A stretch of DNA of 9,403 nucleotides from an uncultured Hyphomicrobiales bacterium (GTDB lineage: Bacteria; Pseudomonadota; Alphaproteobacteria; Rhizobiales; Aestuariivirgaceae), in assembly GCA_903930095.1 (NCBI GenBank), contig CAIYXE010000368.1, forward strand, positions 1-9,403, in the 5' to 3' direction. Both the position numbers and the translations under genes were made by a program. This document shows, piece by piece, positions 1 to 6,294 of this stretch; position 1 is the first letter of the stretch; every line of letters begins with the position of its first letter. Below the pieces are notes generated by a model. That model had not been told where the DNA came from, made no database searches, and saw nothing but the letters and a program-made list of their open reading frames with translations.

Positions 1-1
1 A

Positions 2-649
2 CTCACCACCCACCCCGATGCCCGGATTTCCATCAATGTCTCAGGCACCACGGCCACCGATCCGCGCTGGTACCCGGAGATCACGGCGATTCTCGCCCGG
101 CACCGCGAGGCGGCACGGCGGCTGATCGTGGAGATTACCGAAACCGTGGCGCTGGGCGACCTCGAGGACACGGCGCGCTTCGTACGGCAGCTGAAGGAGC
201 TGGGCGTGATGGTGGCCATCGATGATTTCGGTGCGGGCTACACGTCTTTCCGCAACCTGCGCGCCATTCCCATCGACATGCTGAAGATCGACGGCACCTT
301 CTGCCGCGATCTCAGCACCAATACCGACAACCAGTACTTCGTGCGGGCCCTGATCGACCTGGCACGCGCCTTCGGCCTGCGGACAGTGGCGGAATGGGTC
401 GAGACCGAGGCGGATGCCGCACTGCTTGGCGCCTGGGGCATCGACCTGATGCAGGGCAATCTCTTCGGCGAGGCCGAGACGCTGCCGCCATGGCCCGCAG
501 TCGAAGGCAAGGCCCCGGAGGAAGGCATGGCGGCGGAAGCGGCGCTGGAGAGCTTTGCGGCAAGCCTGGATGATGAGGTCGCCCGGCTCCGCCAGGCGCT
601 GGCGCTGCTCGACAGCGCCTTCCAGGCCCCGCGCCGCAGCGCGGGCTGA
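2..649 (+). CDS. EAL-domain protein, probable cyclic-di-GMP phosphodiesterase (5' partial)
   Basis: Only the last 215 residues are present; the reading frame is open from base 2, so the start, the EAL signature itself and any GGDEF or sensor domain lie outside the window. What is visible is the rest of an EAL domain. It has the metal-ligand Asn in INVSG (residue 12 of the fragment), the Glu pair in EITE (44-47), the DDFGAGYTSF loop (74-83), LKID with the conserved Lys (95), AEWVE (130-134) where most family members have AEGVE, and the final Gln-Gly (151-152). The residues expected for hydrolysis of cyclic-di-GMP to pGpG are therefore kept in this part, so an active enzyme is plausible. About 60 residues follow the domain, Ala/Glu-rich and possibly helical. 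An internal GTG at 128 is not the real start, because homology continues upstream of it. The gene ends two bases before the convergent phaR stop. Confidence 0.88.
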   Translation, partial: LTTHPDARISINVSGTTATDPRWYPEITAILARHREAARRLIVEITETVALGDLEDTARFVRQLKELGVMVAIDDFGAGYTSFRNLRAIPIDMLKIDGTFCRDLSTNTDNQYFVRALIDLARAFGLRTVAEWVETEADAALLGAWGIDLMQGNLFGEAETLPPWPAVEGKAPEEGMAAEAALESFAASLDDEVARLRQALALLDSAFQAPRRSAG

Positions 650-651
650 GC

Positions 652-1251
652 CTATTTGCTGGCGAGCGTGTCGATCTTCTGCTGCATCTGGGCGAGCTGC
701 TCCTTCAGCGCCTGAAGGTCGTCCTTCGAGGACACCTCCGGGGACTGGGGCTTGCCCGGTCCCGGCGCGCCCGGTACCGCGCCCATGGCCGCGGTGAAGG
801 GGTTGAACACCTTCATGGCGTCACTGAACATGGCCATGTTGCGCTGGGCCTGGTCCTGCATGGCCTTGAAGGGGTCCGCCCCCCAGGCTTCCATCATCTG
901 GGCGCGGAACTTGTCCTGATCCTTGCCCAAATTCTGCAGAGAGAACTCCAGGAAGCCAGGCACGAAGGCCTGCATCGAGTCGCCATAGAAGCGGATGAGC
1001 TGGCGCAGGAAGTTGATGGGCAACAGATTTGTGCCCTTGTTCTCTTCCTCGAAGATGATCTGGGTGAGGACGGAGCGGGTGATGTCCTCGCCCGTCTTGG
1101 CGTCATAGACCAGAAAGTCCGTTCCGGCCTTGACCATGACTGAGAGGTCGTCCAGCGTTACATAGGTGCTGGTCGAGGTGTTGTAGAGCCGCCGGTTGGC
1201 GTATTTCTTGATGACCACGGCGCTTTGCGGCGCTGCCTTCTCTTCGCTCAC
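652..1251 (-). CDS. phaR: PhaR, polyhydroxyalkanoate synthesis regulator
   Basis: A 199-residue protein of the PhaR/PHB-accumulation regulator family, which represses PHA genes such as phasin and biosynthesis genes and is released when it binds nascent PHA granules. The N-terminal PHB_acc_N-type DNA-binding region is clear (residues about 12-75: IKKYANRRLYNTSTSTYVTL, then LVYDAKTGEDITRSVLTQII). One or more PHB_acc-type segments follow (about 76-125, FLRQLIRFYGDSMQAFVPGF). The tail is Pro/Gly-rich and ends in a Leu/Gln-rich, probably coiled-coil stretch (about 178-197). Length is normal for the family. The start is GTG at 1251, chosen because a perfect AGGAGG sits six bases upstream and the homology begins just after it. 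It is transcribed divergently from phaA, and the shared intergenic region holds candidate operators, so autoregulation is likely by analogy. It is convergent with the EAL gene. Confidence 0.95.
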   Translation of the reverse strand: MSEEKAAPQSAVVIKKYANRRLYNTSTSTYVTLDDLSVMVKAGTDFLVYDAKTGEDITRSVLTQIIFEEENKGTNLLPINFLRQLIRFYGDSMQAFVPGFLEFSLQNLGKDQDKFRAQMMEAWGADPFKAMQDQAQRNMAMFSDAMKVFNPFTAAMGAVPGAPGPGKPQSPEVSSKDDLQALKEQLAQMQQKIDTLASK

Positions 1252-1257
1252 CGGTTT

Positions 1258-1263
1258 CCTCCT
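1258..1263 (-). promoter_or_regulatory. Ribosome binding site of phaR
   Basis: On the minus strand this reads AGGAGG, six bases before the GTG at 1251. It decides the GTG start of phaR. Confidence 0.8.
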
Positions 1264-1338
1264 GACACGGGCACCCCCGAGCCCCCGCCGTTAACCGGAC
1301 TTTTCAGAGCTCACCCTAGCGGAAACCTTGCTCCCCGC

Positions 1339-1367
1339 ACTGCACAATTGCAAGCGCAAAAATTTTC
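1339..1367. promoter_or_regulatory. TGC/GCA-rich repeats, candidate PhaR operator (distal)
   Basis: This segment of the divergent phaR-phaA region holds several overlapping elements. ACTGCACAATTG (1339-1350) is repeated with 10 of 12 matches at 1398-1409. A dyad TTGC-N4-GCAA lies at 1348-1359. An AAAATTTT palindrome (1359-1366) follows directly after GCA. PhaR proteins are known to bind TGC/GCA-containing dyads or GCA plus A-rich repeats near their target promoters. Assigning this site to PhaR is an inference from motif type and from its position between phaR and phaA. Confidence 0.45.
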
Positions 1368-1397
1368 CGCAGGGCACACCATCAAGACCTATGTCGC

Positions 1398-1409
1398 ATT
1401 GCACAAATG
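1398..1409. promoter_or_regulatory. Second TGCACAA repeat, candidate PhaR operator (proximal)
   Basis: ATTGCACAAATG matches the copy at 1339-1350 in 10 of 12 positions, in direct orientation and 59 bases apart (start to start). It overlaps the best candidate -35 box of the phaA promoter (TTGCAC, 1399-1404), so a protein bound here would be placed to block RNA polymerase. The protein's identity is inferred. Confidence 0.42.
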
Positions 1410-1428
1410 GTGATAAAGAGGCCATAAG
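1399..1428 (+). promoter_or_regulatory. Candidate phaA promoter
   Basis: TTGCAC at 1399-1404 and CATAAG at 1423-1428 are separated by 18 bases, a plausible sigma-70-type arrangement. It would place the transcript start about 20 bases before the phaA ATG. Each hexamer matches consensus in four positions, so this is a moderate candidate only. Confidence 0.35.
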
Positions 1429-1444
1429 TTCAGGCATAATCAGC

Positions 1445-1451
1445 AAGGAGG
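1445..1451 (+). promoter_or_regulatory. Ribosome binding site of phaA
   Basis: AAGGAGG, five bases before the ATG at 1457. It settles the phaA start against the in-frame ATG at 1328, which would add 43 residues without thiolase similarity that are encoded over the promoter region. Confidence 0.85.
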
Positions 1452-1456
1452 CATTC

Positions 1457-2641
1457 ATGGCCGGATCTGGAAATGGGATTGTCATCGTCTCTGCGGCACG
1501 CACGCCGGTAGGCTCCTTCAACGGCGCGCTGGCGGGTGTGCCTGCGTCCTATCTGGGCACGGTGGCGCTCAAGGCCGCCATGGCGCGCGCCAAGGTGGAC
1601 GCCACCGAAGTGGACGAGGTCATCCTCGGTCAGATCCTGACCGCCGGCCAGGGCCAGAACCCGGCCCGCCAGGCGGCCATCAATGCCGGCATCCCGAATG
1701 AGAGCCCGGCATGGGGCATGAACCAGCTCTGCGGCTCTGGCCTGCGGGCGGTGGCGCTCGGCATGCAGCAGATCGCAAGCGGTGACGCGCGGATCGTCGC
1801 CGCCGGCGGCCAGGAGAGCATGAGCAAAGCGCCGCATGTGGCCCACCTGCGCGATGGCGTGAAGATGGGCGATTGGTCGCTGGTCGATACCATGATCCGG
1901 GACGGCTTGTGGGACGCGTTCAACGGCTACCACATGGGCAACACCGCCGAGAACGTGGCCCGCCAGTGGCAGATCACCCGCGAGACGCAGGACGATTTCG
2001 CGGTGAAGAGCCAGAACAAGGCCGAAGCCGCCCAGGCGGCCGGCCGGTTCAATGACGAGATCGCCCCCGTCACCATCTCCACCCGCAAGGGTGACGTGAC
2101 CGTCGACACGGATGAATACATCAAGAAGGGCGTGACGCTCGACAGCGTGGCGAAACTCAAGCCCGCCTTCGCCAAGGATGGCTCGGTGACGGCCGCCAAC
2201 GCCTCCGGCATCAATGACGGCGCCGCAGTGGTGATCCTGATGAGCGAGCAGGAAGCCTCCCGCCGTGGCCTGACGCCCCTGGCCCGCATCGCCTCCTGGG
2301 CAAGCGTCGGCGTCGACCCCGCGATCATGGGCACAGGCCCCATCCCGGCCTCCCGCGCCGCGCTGAAGAAGGCCGGCTGGACGGTTGAGGATCTCGACCT
2401 CGTGGAGGCCAACGAGGCCTTTGCGGCGCAGGCCTGCGCGGTCAACAAGGACATGGGCTGGAACCCCGACATCGTCAACGTGAACGGCGGCGCCATCGCC
2501 ATCGGCCACCCGATCGGCGCGTCAGGCGCGCGTGTGCTGAACACGCTGCTGTTCGAGATGAACCGCCGCAACGCCAAAAAGGGCCTCGCCACGCTGTGCA
2601 TCGGCGGCGGCATGGGCGTTGCCATGTGCGTCGAACGGTAA
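1457..2641 (+). CDS. phaA: Acetyl-CoA acetyltransferase (beta-ketothiolase), PhaA
   Basis: A cytoplasmic biosynthetic thiolase that condenses two acetyl-CoA into acetoacetyl-CoA, the first step of polyhydroxybutyrate synthesis (it also works in reverse in acetoacetyl-CoA breakdown). The 394-residue length is typical. The nucleophile Cys92 lies in [11 protein letters not shown], the catalytic His351 in [17 protein letters not shown], and the acid/base Cys381 in [10 protein letters not shown]; these match the classic bacterial thiolase triad. The NEAF motif (319-322) and the N-terminal [12 protein letters not shown] are also present. The start at 1457 is set by an optimal AAGGAGG and by the usual thiolase N-terminus. 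It is followed 72 bases later by phaB, with a palindrome in between, and is divergent from phaR. A degradative role cannot be excluded from sequence, but the phaB and phaR neighbours make PHA synthesis the likely main job. Confidence 0.97.
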   Translation: MAGSGNGIVIVSAARTPVGSFNGALAGVPASYLGTVALKAAMARAKVDATEVDEVILGQILTAGQGQNPARQAAINAGIPNESPAWGMNQLCGSGLRAVALGMQQIASGDARIVAAGGQESMSKAPHVAHLRDGVKMGDWSLVDTMIRDGLWDAFNGYHMGNTAENVARQWQITRETQDDFAVKSQNKAEAAQAAGRFNDEIAPVTISTRKGDVTVDTDEYIKKGVTLDSVAKLKPAFAKDGSVTAANASGINDGAAVVILMSEQEASRRGLTPLARIASWASVGVDPAIMGTGPIPASRAALKKAGWTVEDLDLVEANEAFAAQACAVNKDMGWNPDIVNVNGGAIAIGHPIGASGARVLNTLLFEMNRRNAKKGLATLCIGGGMGVAMCVER

Positions 2642-2650
2642 GTCACTCTT

Positions 2651-2684
2651 CATTCCCCCTCTCCCCCGGTGGGGGAGAGGAATG
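2651..2684. repeat. GC-rich palindrome between phaA and phaB
   Basis: An eight-base-pair stem (TCTCCCCC with GGGGGAGA) around the loop GGT is extended, after a three-base CCC bulge on the left arm, by six more pairs (CATTCC with GGAATG). No T-run follows, so it is not a classic intrinsic terminator. Closely similar C/G-rich palindromes are common dispersed intergenic repeats in alphaproteobacteria. It could stabilise the phaA mRNA end or adjust the phaA:phaB ratio. Whether it is repeated in this genome cannot be seen here. Confidence 0.6.
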
Positions 2685-2700
2685 AAAATCAGACAGTATC

Positions 2701-2706
2701 GAGGAG
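2701..2706 (+). promoter_or_regulatory. Ribosome binding site of phaB
   Basis: GAGGAG, seven bases before the ATG at 2714. It supports this start over the in-frame ATG at 2669, which would lie inside the palindrome. Confidence 0.75.
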
Positions 2707-2713
2707 AAAACGA

Positions 2714-3439
2714 ATGGGACGCGTAGCAGTCGTAACGGGCGGAAGCCGCGGCATTGGGGCGGCGATTTCGAAGGCGCTTGCCAAGGCGGGATACAAGGTC
2801 GCCGCCAATTATGCGGGCAATGACGAGGCTGCAGCCAAATTCAAGGAAGAGACAGGGATCCCCGTCTACAAGTGGGACGTGTCGAATTACGAGGCCTGCG
2901 TTGCCGGCCTGAAGCAGGTCGAGGCCGATCTCGGCCCCGTCGAGGTGCTGGTCAACAATGCCGGCATCACGCGTGATGCCATGTTCCACAAGATGACGGT
3001 GCAGCAGTGGAACGAGGTGATCAACACCAACCTCAACTCGCTCTTCAACATGACGCAGCCGGTGTGGAACGGCATGCGCGACCGCAGCTTCGGCCGCGTG
3101 ATCTGCATCTCGTCCATCAACGGCCAGAAGGGCCAGATGGGCCAGGCCAACTACTCCGCCGCAAAGGCGGGCGACATCGGCTTCGTCAAGGCGCTGGCGC
3201 AGGAGGGTGCTGCCAAGGGCATCACCGTCAACACCATCTGCCCCGGCTACATCGCCACCGAGATGGTCAAGGCCATCGCCCAGGACGTGCTCGACAAGCG
3301 CATCCTGCCGCTGATCCCCGTCGGCCGGCTGGGTGAACCGGAGGAGATCGCGCGCGCTGTGGTGTTCCTCGCCTCAGATGACGCGGGCTTCATCACCGGG
3401 TCCACCATTACCGCCAATGGCGGCCAATACATGGTTTGA
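2714..3439 (+). CDS. phaB: Acetoacetyl-CoA reductase PhaB
   Basis: A short-chain dehydrogenase/reductase that reduces acetoacetyl-CoA to (R)-3-hydroxybutyryl-CoA, normally with NADPH, supplying the monomer for PHB synthase. The 241 residues are typical of the family. The Rossmann glycine motif TGGSRGIG spans residues 8-15 and NNAG 81-84. The catalytic Ser134 (CISSINGQKGQ), Tyr147 and Lys151 (YSAAK) follow, and the C-terminus has the family ending TGSTITANGGQYMV. SINGQKGQMGQANYSAAK is the PhaB-type active-site segment, which separates it from FabG, its close relative. The start at 2714 is set by GAGGAG and by the N-terminus GRVAVVTGGSRGIG. It sits downstream of phaA, almost certainly in one transcript, and is followed by a probable terminator. 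Confidence 0.96.
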   Translation: MGRVAVVTGGSRGIGAAISKALAKAGYKVAANYAGNDEAAAKFKEETGIPVYKWDVSNYEACVAGLKQVEADLGPVEVLVNNAGITRDAMFHKMTVQQWNEVINTNLNSLFNMTQPVWNGMRDRSFGRVICISSINGQKGQMGQANYSAAKAGDIGFVKALAQEGAAKGITVNTICPGYIATEMVKAIAQDVLDKRILPLIPVGRLGEPEEIARAVVFLASDDAGFITGSTITANGGQYMV

Positions 3440-3457
3440 GCCCGGGCCGCAGTGGCA

Positions 3458-3490
3458 CATGCCCTTGCTTGACGCGGGCATGTTCTTTTC
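3458..3490 (+). terminator. Probable intrinsic terminator after phaB
   Basis: CATGCCC (3458-3464) pairs with GGGCATG (3476-3482) around an 11-base loop, followed at once by TTCTTTTC. The stem is only seven pairs and the U-tract is interrupted, so termination may be partial. It lies 18 bases after the phaB stop and 15 bases before ccmA, the right place to separate the PHA and ccm units. Confidence 0.62.
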
Positions 3491-3505
3491 TGCAATGAGG
3501 TCTTC

Positions 3506-4105
3506 ATGGAACTCATGGCACAAGACCTCACATGCGAGCGCGGCGGTCGGATCGTGTTCCGGGATGTCTCGCTGGCGCTCAAGGCCGGAGAACTCATGCA
3601 GCTCACGGGGCCCAATGGCTCCGGCAAATCTACCCTCCTCCGGCTGATCGCGGGGCTGAACGAGCCGCAGGCCGGGAAGCTGACGCTCCATGGCGGGGAA
3701 CAGGAACTCTCGATCGGCCAGCAGGCGCATTACATCGCGCATCAGGAACCGGTGAAATCCGCCCTCAGCGTGCATGAGAACCTCGCCTTCTGGCGTGACT
3801 TCCTCGGCGGCGGCGAGGTGGAAGAGGCGCTCCACGCCTTTGACCTCGCGCGGCTCTCCTCCTATCCCGCGGGCCTGCTTTCCGCCGGGCAGAGGCGGCG
3901 CCTGGCGCTGGCCCGGCTGGTGCTTGTGCCGCGCGTTTTGTGGCTGCTCGACGAGCCCACGGTCGGACTCGATACCGCCTCGCTCTCCCGCCTCGGAGGC
4001 ATCATGGGCGGGCATCTCGACAAGGGCGGCCTGATCATCGCCGCTACACATGTGCCCCTCGGCCGTGAGCCGGACGCGCGGCTGGACCTGGGGCGCACGC
4101 CATGA
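3506..4105 (+). CDS. ccmA: Heme exporter ATP-binding protein CcmA
   Basis: The cytoplasmic ATPase of the CcmABC(D) complex of system I cytochrome c maturation. Its ATP hydrolysis drives release of holo-CcmE from CcmC. The 199 residues carry Walker A GPNGSGKST (35-43), the Q-loop Gln80 in YIAHQEPVK, the ABC signature LSAGQRRRLALARL (125-138), Walker B VLWLLDE (144-150), the D-loop GLDT (154-157) and the switch His182. The short single-domain form and YIAHQ fit CcmA better than generic ABC transporters, and the ccmB/ccmC neighbours confirm it. The start at 3506 has GAGG five bases upstream and aligns with the usual CcmA N-terminus; an ATG nine bases later is the alternative. Its stop overlaps the ccmB start by four bases (ATGA), indicating translational coupling. 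Confidence 0.96.
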   Translation: MELMAQDLTCERGGRIVFRDVSLALKAGELMQLTGPNGSGKSTLLRLIAGLNEPQAGKLTLHGGEQELSIGQQAHYIAHQEPVKSALSVHENLAFWRDFLGGGEVEEALHAFDLARLSSYPAGLLSAGQRRRLALARLVLVPRVLWLLDEPTVGLDTASLSRLGGIMGGHLDKGGLIIAATHVPLGREPDARLDLGRTP

Positions 4106-4767
4106 ACCTCATCATCGCCCTCATCAGCCGCGACCTGACCCTGAGCATGCGGCAGGGTGGCGGTGCCGGCACGGCACTGGGCTTCTTCCTCACCGTCGTG
4201 GTGCTGCTGCCCATCGGCATCGGCCCCGACCAGGCCCTGCTCGCCCGCATCGCGCCCGGGGCCTTGTGGATCTCGCTGCTGCTGTCCGTCCTGCTTTCGG
4301 CTGACCGTATCTACCAGCAGGACTACGAAGACGGATCGCTTGACGTGATGACCATGGGACCCGTGCCGTTCGAGATGGTGGCGCTGGCGAAGTCCGTGGC
4401 CCACTGGCTGTCCACCAGCCTGCCACTGGCCGTCGCCGCGCCGATCCTCGGCTTCCTCGTCAATCTCGAGCCGCAGGCCATCCTGCCCCTGGCGGCGGCC
4501 ATGGCGCTGGGCTCCATTGCACTGTCGCTTCTGGCCTCCATCGGGGCGGCGGTTACGGTGGGGCTGCGGCGCGGCGGGCTGCTCGTTTCCCTGCTCGTGC
4601 TGCCGCTCTACGTGCCGGTGCTGATCTTCGGGCTCTCCGCCTCGCAGCCCAATGCCGCGCCCGGCCTCACCATGGCCTCGCTGCTGATCCTGGGGGCGAT
4701 CACGCTGGTGAGCCTGGTGGTGTCGCCCCTTGCCTCGGCTGCGGCACTGAGGTCCTATCTGAAATGA
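4102..4767 (+). CDS. ccmB: Heme exporter membrane protein CcmB
   Basis: An integral inner-membrane partner of CcmA and CcmC in the heme-handling complex of cytochrome c maturation. The 221-residue protein has about six hydrophobic segments (roughly residues 25-41, 52-68, 100-120, 127-150, 158-180 and 190-213). The first cytoplasmic loop holds the family motif DRIYQQDYEDGSLD (68-81), where CcmB proteins typically have a D-x-x-DGSL(E/D) sequence. Length matches the family. The gene starts inside the end of ccmA through an ATGA overlap and is followed by a 23-base gap before ccmC, the only gap within this operon. That gap has no strong Shine-Dalgarno match or terminator. Confidence 0.95.
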   Translation: MNLIIALISRDLTLSMRQGGGAGTALGFFLTVVVLLPIGIGPDQALLARIAPGALWISLLLSVLLSADRIYQQDYEDGSLDVMTMGPVPFEMVALAKSVAHWLSTSLPLAVAAPILGFLVNLEPQAILPLAAAMALGSIALSLLASIGAAVTVGLRRGGLLVSLLVLPLYVPVLIFGLSASQPNAAPGLTMASLLILGAITLVSLVVSPLASAAALRSYLK

Positions 4768-4790
4768 TCCGCCTGAACTAGAAAACAGAC

Positions 4791-5513
4791 ATGCAGTATC
4801 TCTCGAACCCGACCCGCTTCCTCCGCCTGGCCAACTGGCTGTTGCCCTATGCATGGGCCATCACCATCGGCCTCTTCGCCGTGGGGCTCTATGGCGCGCT
4901 CGCCGCCTCGCCGCAGGACTACCAGCAGGGCGAGACGGTGAGGATCATGTATGTGCATGTGCCTGCCGCATGGATGGCGCTGTTCGTCTACACGGTGATG
5001 GCGCTGGCGAGCGCCGTGGCAGTCATCTTCCGCCACCCCCTCGCCGACGTGGCGGCCAAGACCGCCGCCCCCATCGGTGCGGTCTTCTGCTTCCTTGCGC
5101 TTGCCACGGGTTCGCTCTGGGGCAAGCCGATGTGGGGCGCCTGGTGGGTGTGGGACGCGCGCCTCACCTCGATGTTCGTGCTCATGCTGCTCTACATCGG
5201 CTACATGGCGATCTGGGCGGCGATCGAGGAGCCGCACCGGGCGGCCATGGTGGCGCGCATCGTCGCGCTCGTCGGTTTCCTGAATGTGCCGATCGTGAAG
5301 TTCTCGGTCGACTGGTGGAACTCGCTGCACCAGCCGGCCAGCGTGTTCCGCATGGACGGGCCGACCATCCATAGCTCCATGCTGTGGCCGCTGCTCGTCA
5401 TGGGGCTCGCCTATTCCTTCCTCTTCCTGTCGCTCCACCTGGTGTCGATCCGCGCCGAGATCGCCGCCCGCAAGATTCGCCAGATCCACATCGCCGAGAT
5501 CGGGGAACGCTGA
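4791..5513 (+). CDS. ccmC: Heme chaperone-loading protein CcmC
   Basis: An inner-membrane protein that binds heme on the periplasmic side and transfers it to the chaperone CcmE. It has 240 residues with about six membrane helices and the heme-handling signature. The Trp-rich WWD segment (GKPMWGAWWVWDARLTS, 111-127) is present. His56 in YVHVPAAWM and His180 in WWNSLHQPASV are the expected axial heme ligands on periplasmic loops flanking it. It is distinguished from CcmF and CcsA by its short length. The ATG at 4791 is the first possible start after an in-frame TGA at 4773; the ribosome site is weak, so translation may depend on coupling with ccmB. The stop TGA shares one base with the ccmD ATG (TGATG). 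Confidence 0.96.
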   Translation: MQYLSNPTRFLRLANWLLPYAWAITIGLFAVGLYGALAASPQDYQQGETVRIMYVHVPAAWMALFVYTVMALASAVAVIFRHPLADVAAKTAAPIGAVFCFLALATGSLWGKPMWGAWWVWDARLTSMFVLMLLYIGYMAIWAAIEEPHRAAMVARIVALVGFLNVPIVKFSVDWWNSLHQPASVFRMDGPTIHSSMLWPLLVMGLAYSFLFLSLHLVSIRAEIAARKIRQIHIAEIGER

Positions 5514-5671
5514 TGGACTTCTCTGCAAATCATATTGGCTTCGTCATCGCCTCCTATGCGATCAGCCTCGTCTTCATCGGCGGCCTCATCATCAAGGTGC
5601 TGCTGAGAGACCGGAAGCTGCGCGCGGAAGCCGAGCGGCTCGAAAGCCGGCGCGGGGCGGCCCGCCCATGA
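5513..5671 (+). CDS. ccmD: Heme exporter small protein CcmD
   Basis: A 52-residue single-span membrane protein that stabilises the CcmC-CcmE interaction and helps release holo-CcmE from CcmABC. The sequence shows a short N-terminus (MDFSANHIGFVIASYAIS), one hydrophobic helix (about residues 9-30) and a basic, Arg-rich cytoplasmic tail with RDRKLRAEAERLESRR, the usual CcmD shape. Sequence conservation in this family is low, so the call rests largely on size, topology and position between ccmC and ccmG. The start at 5513 has CGGGGA upstream and overlaps the ccmC stop by one base. Its stop overlaps the ccmG start by four bases. A longer in-frame ORF begins at 5384 but that part is a shadow of ccmC. 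Confidence 0.9.
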   Translation: MDFSANHIGFVIASYAISLVFIGGLIIKVLLRDRKLRAEAERLESRRGAARP

Positions 5672-6267
5672 GCATGCGCGAAGAGAATGTGGAGCCCCGG
5701 CCGCAGCGCCCGCGGCTGTGGCTCATGCTCATACCCGTCGTGGTGTTCGCGGCCCTCGCGGCGCTGTTCTGGAAGGGCCTGTCGGGAGAACCGTCGAAGA
5801 TCCCCTCCGCGCTCATCAACAAGCCGGTGCCGGAGTTCACGCTTGCCGCCGTGCCCGGCCTCGATGTTCCGGGCATCGCCACGTCCGGCCTCAGGGCGGG
5901 CAAGGTCAGCGTCGTCAATGTCTGGGCCTCCTGGTGCGCGCCCTGCCGCGTCGAGCATCCCCTGCTCTCCGATCTGGCCAAGCGCGGCGACATCACGCTC
6001 ATCGGCATCAACTACAAGGACGAGCCGGAGAACGCGGTACGCTTCCTGCGCACGCTGGGCCAGCCCTTCGCCGCCGTGGGCATGGATGGCAACGGCCGCG
6101 CCGCGGTCGACTGGGGCGTCTATGGCGTGCCCGAGACCTTCATCGTCGATGGCGAGGGCTTCATCCGCTACAAGCACATCGGGCCGCTGACGCCGGAGTC
6201 GATCGCAGGCCAGTTCTCCGCCGAAATCGAGAAGGCCAAGACACCACTGCCGAAGAGCGGGTCCTGA
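5668..6267 (+). CDS. ccmG: Thiol:disulfide interchange protein CcmG (DsbE)
   Basis: A membrane-anchored periplasmic thioredoxin-like protein that keeps the apocytochrome c heme-binding cysteines (or CcmH) reduced before heme ligation. Its 199 residues comprise a cytoplasmic start, one N-terminal membrane anchor (about residues 18-35), the linker PVPEFTLAAVPG, and the thioredoxin fold. The redox motif is WASWCAPCR, with Cys90 and Cys93. YGVPETFIVDGEGFI (152-166) contains the cis-Pro155 loop and the CcmG-type acidic GVPET signature. It is the last gene of the ccmABCDG operon, overlapping ccmD by ATGA. It ends 27 bases before the stop of the convergent marR-type gene, and I see no convincing terminator in that gap. 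An ATG two codons downstream (5674) is an equally possible start. Confidence 0.95.
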   Translation: MSMREENVEPRPQRPRLWLMLIPVVVFAALAALFWKGLSGEPSKIPSALINKPVPEFTLAAVPGLDVPGIATSGLRAGKVSVVNVWASWCAPCRVEHPLLSDLAKRGDITLIGINYKDEPENAVRFLRTLGQPFAAVGMDGNGRAAVDWGVYGVPETFIVDGEGFIRYKHIGPLTPESIAGQFSAEIEKAKTPLPKSGS

Positions 6268-6294
6268 AGCCCCACAACGGCGAAGGCGGCAGCT

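Noticed and set aside
1435..1440. CATAAT as the phaA -10 box
   Set aside because: Although five of six bases match, transcription would start at the ribosome binding site and no -35 lies at proper spacing.
1328..1456. 43-residue N-terminal extension of phaA from the ATG at 1328
   Set aside because: It would be encoded by the promoter and operator region, lacks thiolase similarity, and the ATG at 1457 has a near-perfect ribosome site.
1430..2509. Long minus-strand ORF (359 codons) opposite phaA
   Set aside because: It lies entirely antisense to a clear thiolase and its product is low-complexity and resembles no family; a GC-rich shadow frame.
2669..2713. 15-residue N-terminal extension of phaB
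   Set aside because: The ATG at 2681 region and upstream codons fall in the palindrome; GAGGAG and the Rossmann start support 2714.
3862..4854. Minus-strand ORF of 330 codons across ccmA and ccmB
   Set aside because: Antisense to two well-supported genes; the product is Gly/Arg/Gln/His-rich as expected from reversed GC-rich codons.
4755..5528. Minus-strand ORF of 257 codons opposite ccmC
   Set aside because: His/Arg/Asp-rich shadow of ccmC with no recognisable domain.
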